Under the pieces are notes generated by a model. It was not told the origin of the DNA and ran no database searches. It was given only the letters and a program-made list of their open reading frames with translations. The position numbers were made by a program, and so were the translations under genes. From Oscillospiraceae bacterium (GTDB taxonomy: Bacteria > Bacillota_A > Clostridia > Oscillospirales > Ruminococcaceae), in NCBI GenBank assembly GCA_017400025.1, contig JAFQAF010000041.1:1-7291 (forward strand): a DNA stretch of 7,291 nucleotides. Reading direction: 5' to 3'. Below are positions 6,082-7,291 of the stretch, one piece after another; position 1 is the first letter of the stretch; every line of letters starts with the position of its first letter.

Positions 6082-7291
6082 GTGAAAAAAGAAAACAGAA
6101 ATTCAACCCTCTTTATTTCAGGAGCTTTGCTTGGACTTGTATTCTTCCTTGCAATATATGGCATATCACCTGTTATATTTACAGAAGACAGCTTTATAAT
6201 CAACGGATATATTGAAAAAGACATCTCACAGCATTATTCCGGCTGGATGCTGTACCGAAACAGCCCGTGGAGATTTCCTGTCGGTCTGGGGGAAAATATA
6301 GCATACCCTTATGGCAACGTGGTTTCTTTTACAGACTCTATTCCGCTGTTTGCCATATTCTTTAAACTGTTCAGAGCTGTCCTCCCTGAAACTTTCCAGT
6401 ATTTTGGCCTGTTTGTAATGCTCTGCTTTATGCTGCAGGGAGCTTTTGCCGCATTGCTGTGTGGGCTTTTCAACAAAAATAACCTGGTATGCATTTCTTC
6501 ATCAGCTCTGTTCCTCCTTACTCCGGTAATGATTGAACGTGCTTTCAGGCATTGTGCTCTTACTGCCCATTTTCTTATAATTGCAAGCCTCTATTACTAT
6601 TTTAAAAATAAGGGCAGTTATAATTTCAGGTCATTTTTACCCTTTATAATTATCAATGTACTTGCAGTTACTATTCACCCGTATTTTCTCCCTTTTACTT
6701 ACGGGATTATGTTTGCATTCTGTATAGAAGGCTTTTTCATTGAAAAGAGATACAAAGAAACCATTGCCTATCTTTGCTTCAGCCTTTTAATTACTGTAAT
6801 TGCAGCATATATAATAGGTATTTTTTACGTTGGCAACTCTGTGACAAGCATAGGCTACGGTTTTTTCAGTATGAATCTGAACGCACTGTATAATCCGGTA
6901 AGCAAAGGCTTTGAAAACTGGTCGGCAGTTCTTTCACCAAAGCCGAATATGTACCTGCAGACAGAGGGCTTTAACTATCTTGGTCTTGGTATCATAGTTT
7001 TTGTGCCAATTGCAGGCATAATCTGCCTTATTAAATTCAGGACAGACATCTTCAGAAAAGCTCTGACTTTTGTTAAAAACTATTTTGGTATAATCTTTTC
7101 TACTTCTGCACTGCTTGTATTTGCGATAGGTGACTGGGTAAGGTTCGGCGGCCTGGAACTGTTCAGAATACCTTTCCCGGAATTCCTTGTAAATGGAATT
7201 TTTGGAATTTTCCGCGCCAACGGACGCTTCGGCAATATGCTGGTATATATGATTGTCCTGTTTGTGGTATTTTCTCTGCTTTCGGTGAAGA
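6082..7291 (+). CDS. DUF6311-like polytopic membrane protein (5' part; 3' end beyond window)
   Basis: An open frame of 403 codons runs from a GTG at 6082 to the right edge. Hydrophobic segments suggest membrane helices at about 10-32, 106-130, 136-150, 160-174, 186-217, 228-250, 297-317, 334-350 and 385-401. The loop after the first helix holds IEKDISQHYSGW (44-55), followed by RNSPWRFPVGLG (59-70) and SFTDSIPLFAIF (82-93). Near the end of the visible part is FGIFRANGRFGN (374-385). I associate this pattern with the DUF6311 family. The Asp-rich first loop after helix 1 resembles GT-C-fold glycosyltransferases, which use lipid-linked sugars outside the membrane. Activity is an inference, with D47, H51 and D85 as candidate residues. 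GTG is chosen because GGGAGG lies six bases upstream and no in-frame ATG occurs before codon 56. It begins one base after the pseudouridine synthase stop, indicating cotranscription. Confidence 0.88.
   Translation, partial: MKKENRNSTLFISGALLGLVFFLAIYGISPVIFTEDSFIINGYIEKDISQHYSGWMLYRNSPWRFPVGLGENIAYPYGNVVSFTDSIPLFAIFFKLFRAVLPETFQYFGLFVMLCFMLQGAFAALLCGLFNKNNLVCISSSALFLLTPVMIERAFRHCALTAHFLIIASLYYYFKNKGSYNFRSFLPFIIINVLAVTIHPYFLPFTYGIMFAFCIEGFFIEKRYKETIAYLCFSLLITVIAAYIIGIFYVGNSVTSIGYGFFSMNLNALYNPVSKGFENWSAVLSPKPNMYLQTEGFNYLGLGIIVFVPIAGIICLIKFRTDIFRKALTFVKNYFGIIFSTSALLVFAIGDWVRFGGLELFRIPFPEFLVNGIFGIFRANGRFGNMLVYMIVLFVVFSLLSVK

Noticed and set aside
5490..6224. A 244-codon open frame on the minus strand opposite the pseudouridine synthase gene and the start of the membrane gene
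   Set aside because: It lies antisense to a gene with clear family motifs, crosses a gene junction, and shows no recognisable domain. Its openness follows from the codon use of the real genes.
6309..6494. A 61-codon minus-strand frame inside the membrane protein gene
   Set aside because: It is short, antisense to a continuous 403-codon frame, and has no recognisable motif.
1..7291. Mobile elements, CRISPR arrays, long repeats, tRNA or other RNA genes
   Set aside because: I read through both strands and found no transposase or integrase frames, no regularly spaced repeats and no tRNA-like cloverleaf. The sequence is almost fully occupied by six genes.

Overview
The window looks like an ordinary chromosomal stretch of a low-GC Firmicute. 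It is most likely a member of the Clostridia, and the Oscillospiraceae/Ruminococcus group is my best guess. This rests on the AT-rich third positions and spacers, strong GGAGG-type ribosome binding sites, the uvrB-uvrA gene order, the clostridial style of the RadC N-terminus, and a DUF6311-like membrane protein. The placement is inferred from family resemblance and not from a marker gene.

Layout. Four genes lie on the minus strand and read leftwards. From upstream to downstream they are radC (5046-4360), a small SseB-like gene (4260-3838), uvrB (3799-1838) and the first 607 codons of uvrA (1822 to beyond position 1). Two genes lie on the plus strand and read rightwards: an S4-domain RluA-family pseudouridine synthase (5139-6080) and the first 403 codons of a polytopic membrane protein of the DUF6311 type (6082 to beyond the right edge). 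The two groups diverge from a 92-bp AT-rich spacer (5047-5138). Every other spacer is under 100 bp, so no stretch over 300 bases lacks a gene. I see no tRNA, rRNA, insertion sequence, CRISPR array, riboswitch or prophage gene.

Function. UvrA and UvrB are the damage-sensing and damage-verifying parts of nucleotide excision repair. They are separated by only 15 nt and almost certainly share a transcript. The SseB-like gene is 38 nt upstream of uvrB and has the only convincing promoter ahead of the group (extended -10 at 4303-4308), so it is probably the first gene of the transcript. radC, upstream of that, encodes a JAMM-motif protein whose repair role is disputed. On the other strand, the pseudouridine synthase and the membrane protein are one nucleotide apart and are probably translationally coupled, although no functional link between them is known.

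I found no clearly new biological system. The points most worth checking are the SseB-like gene leading the uvrBA operon, the absence of a recognisable LexA box near uvrBA, and the uncharacterised DUF6311-type protein coupled to an RNA-modification gene.
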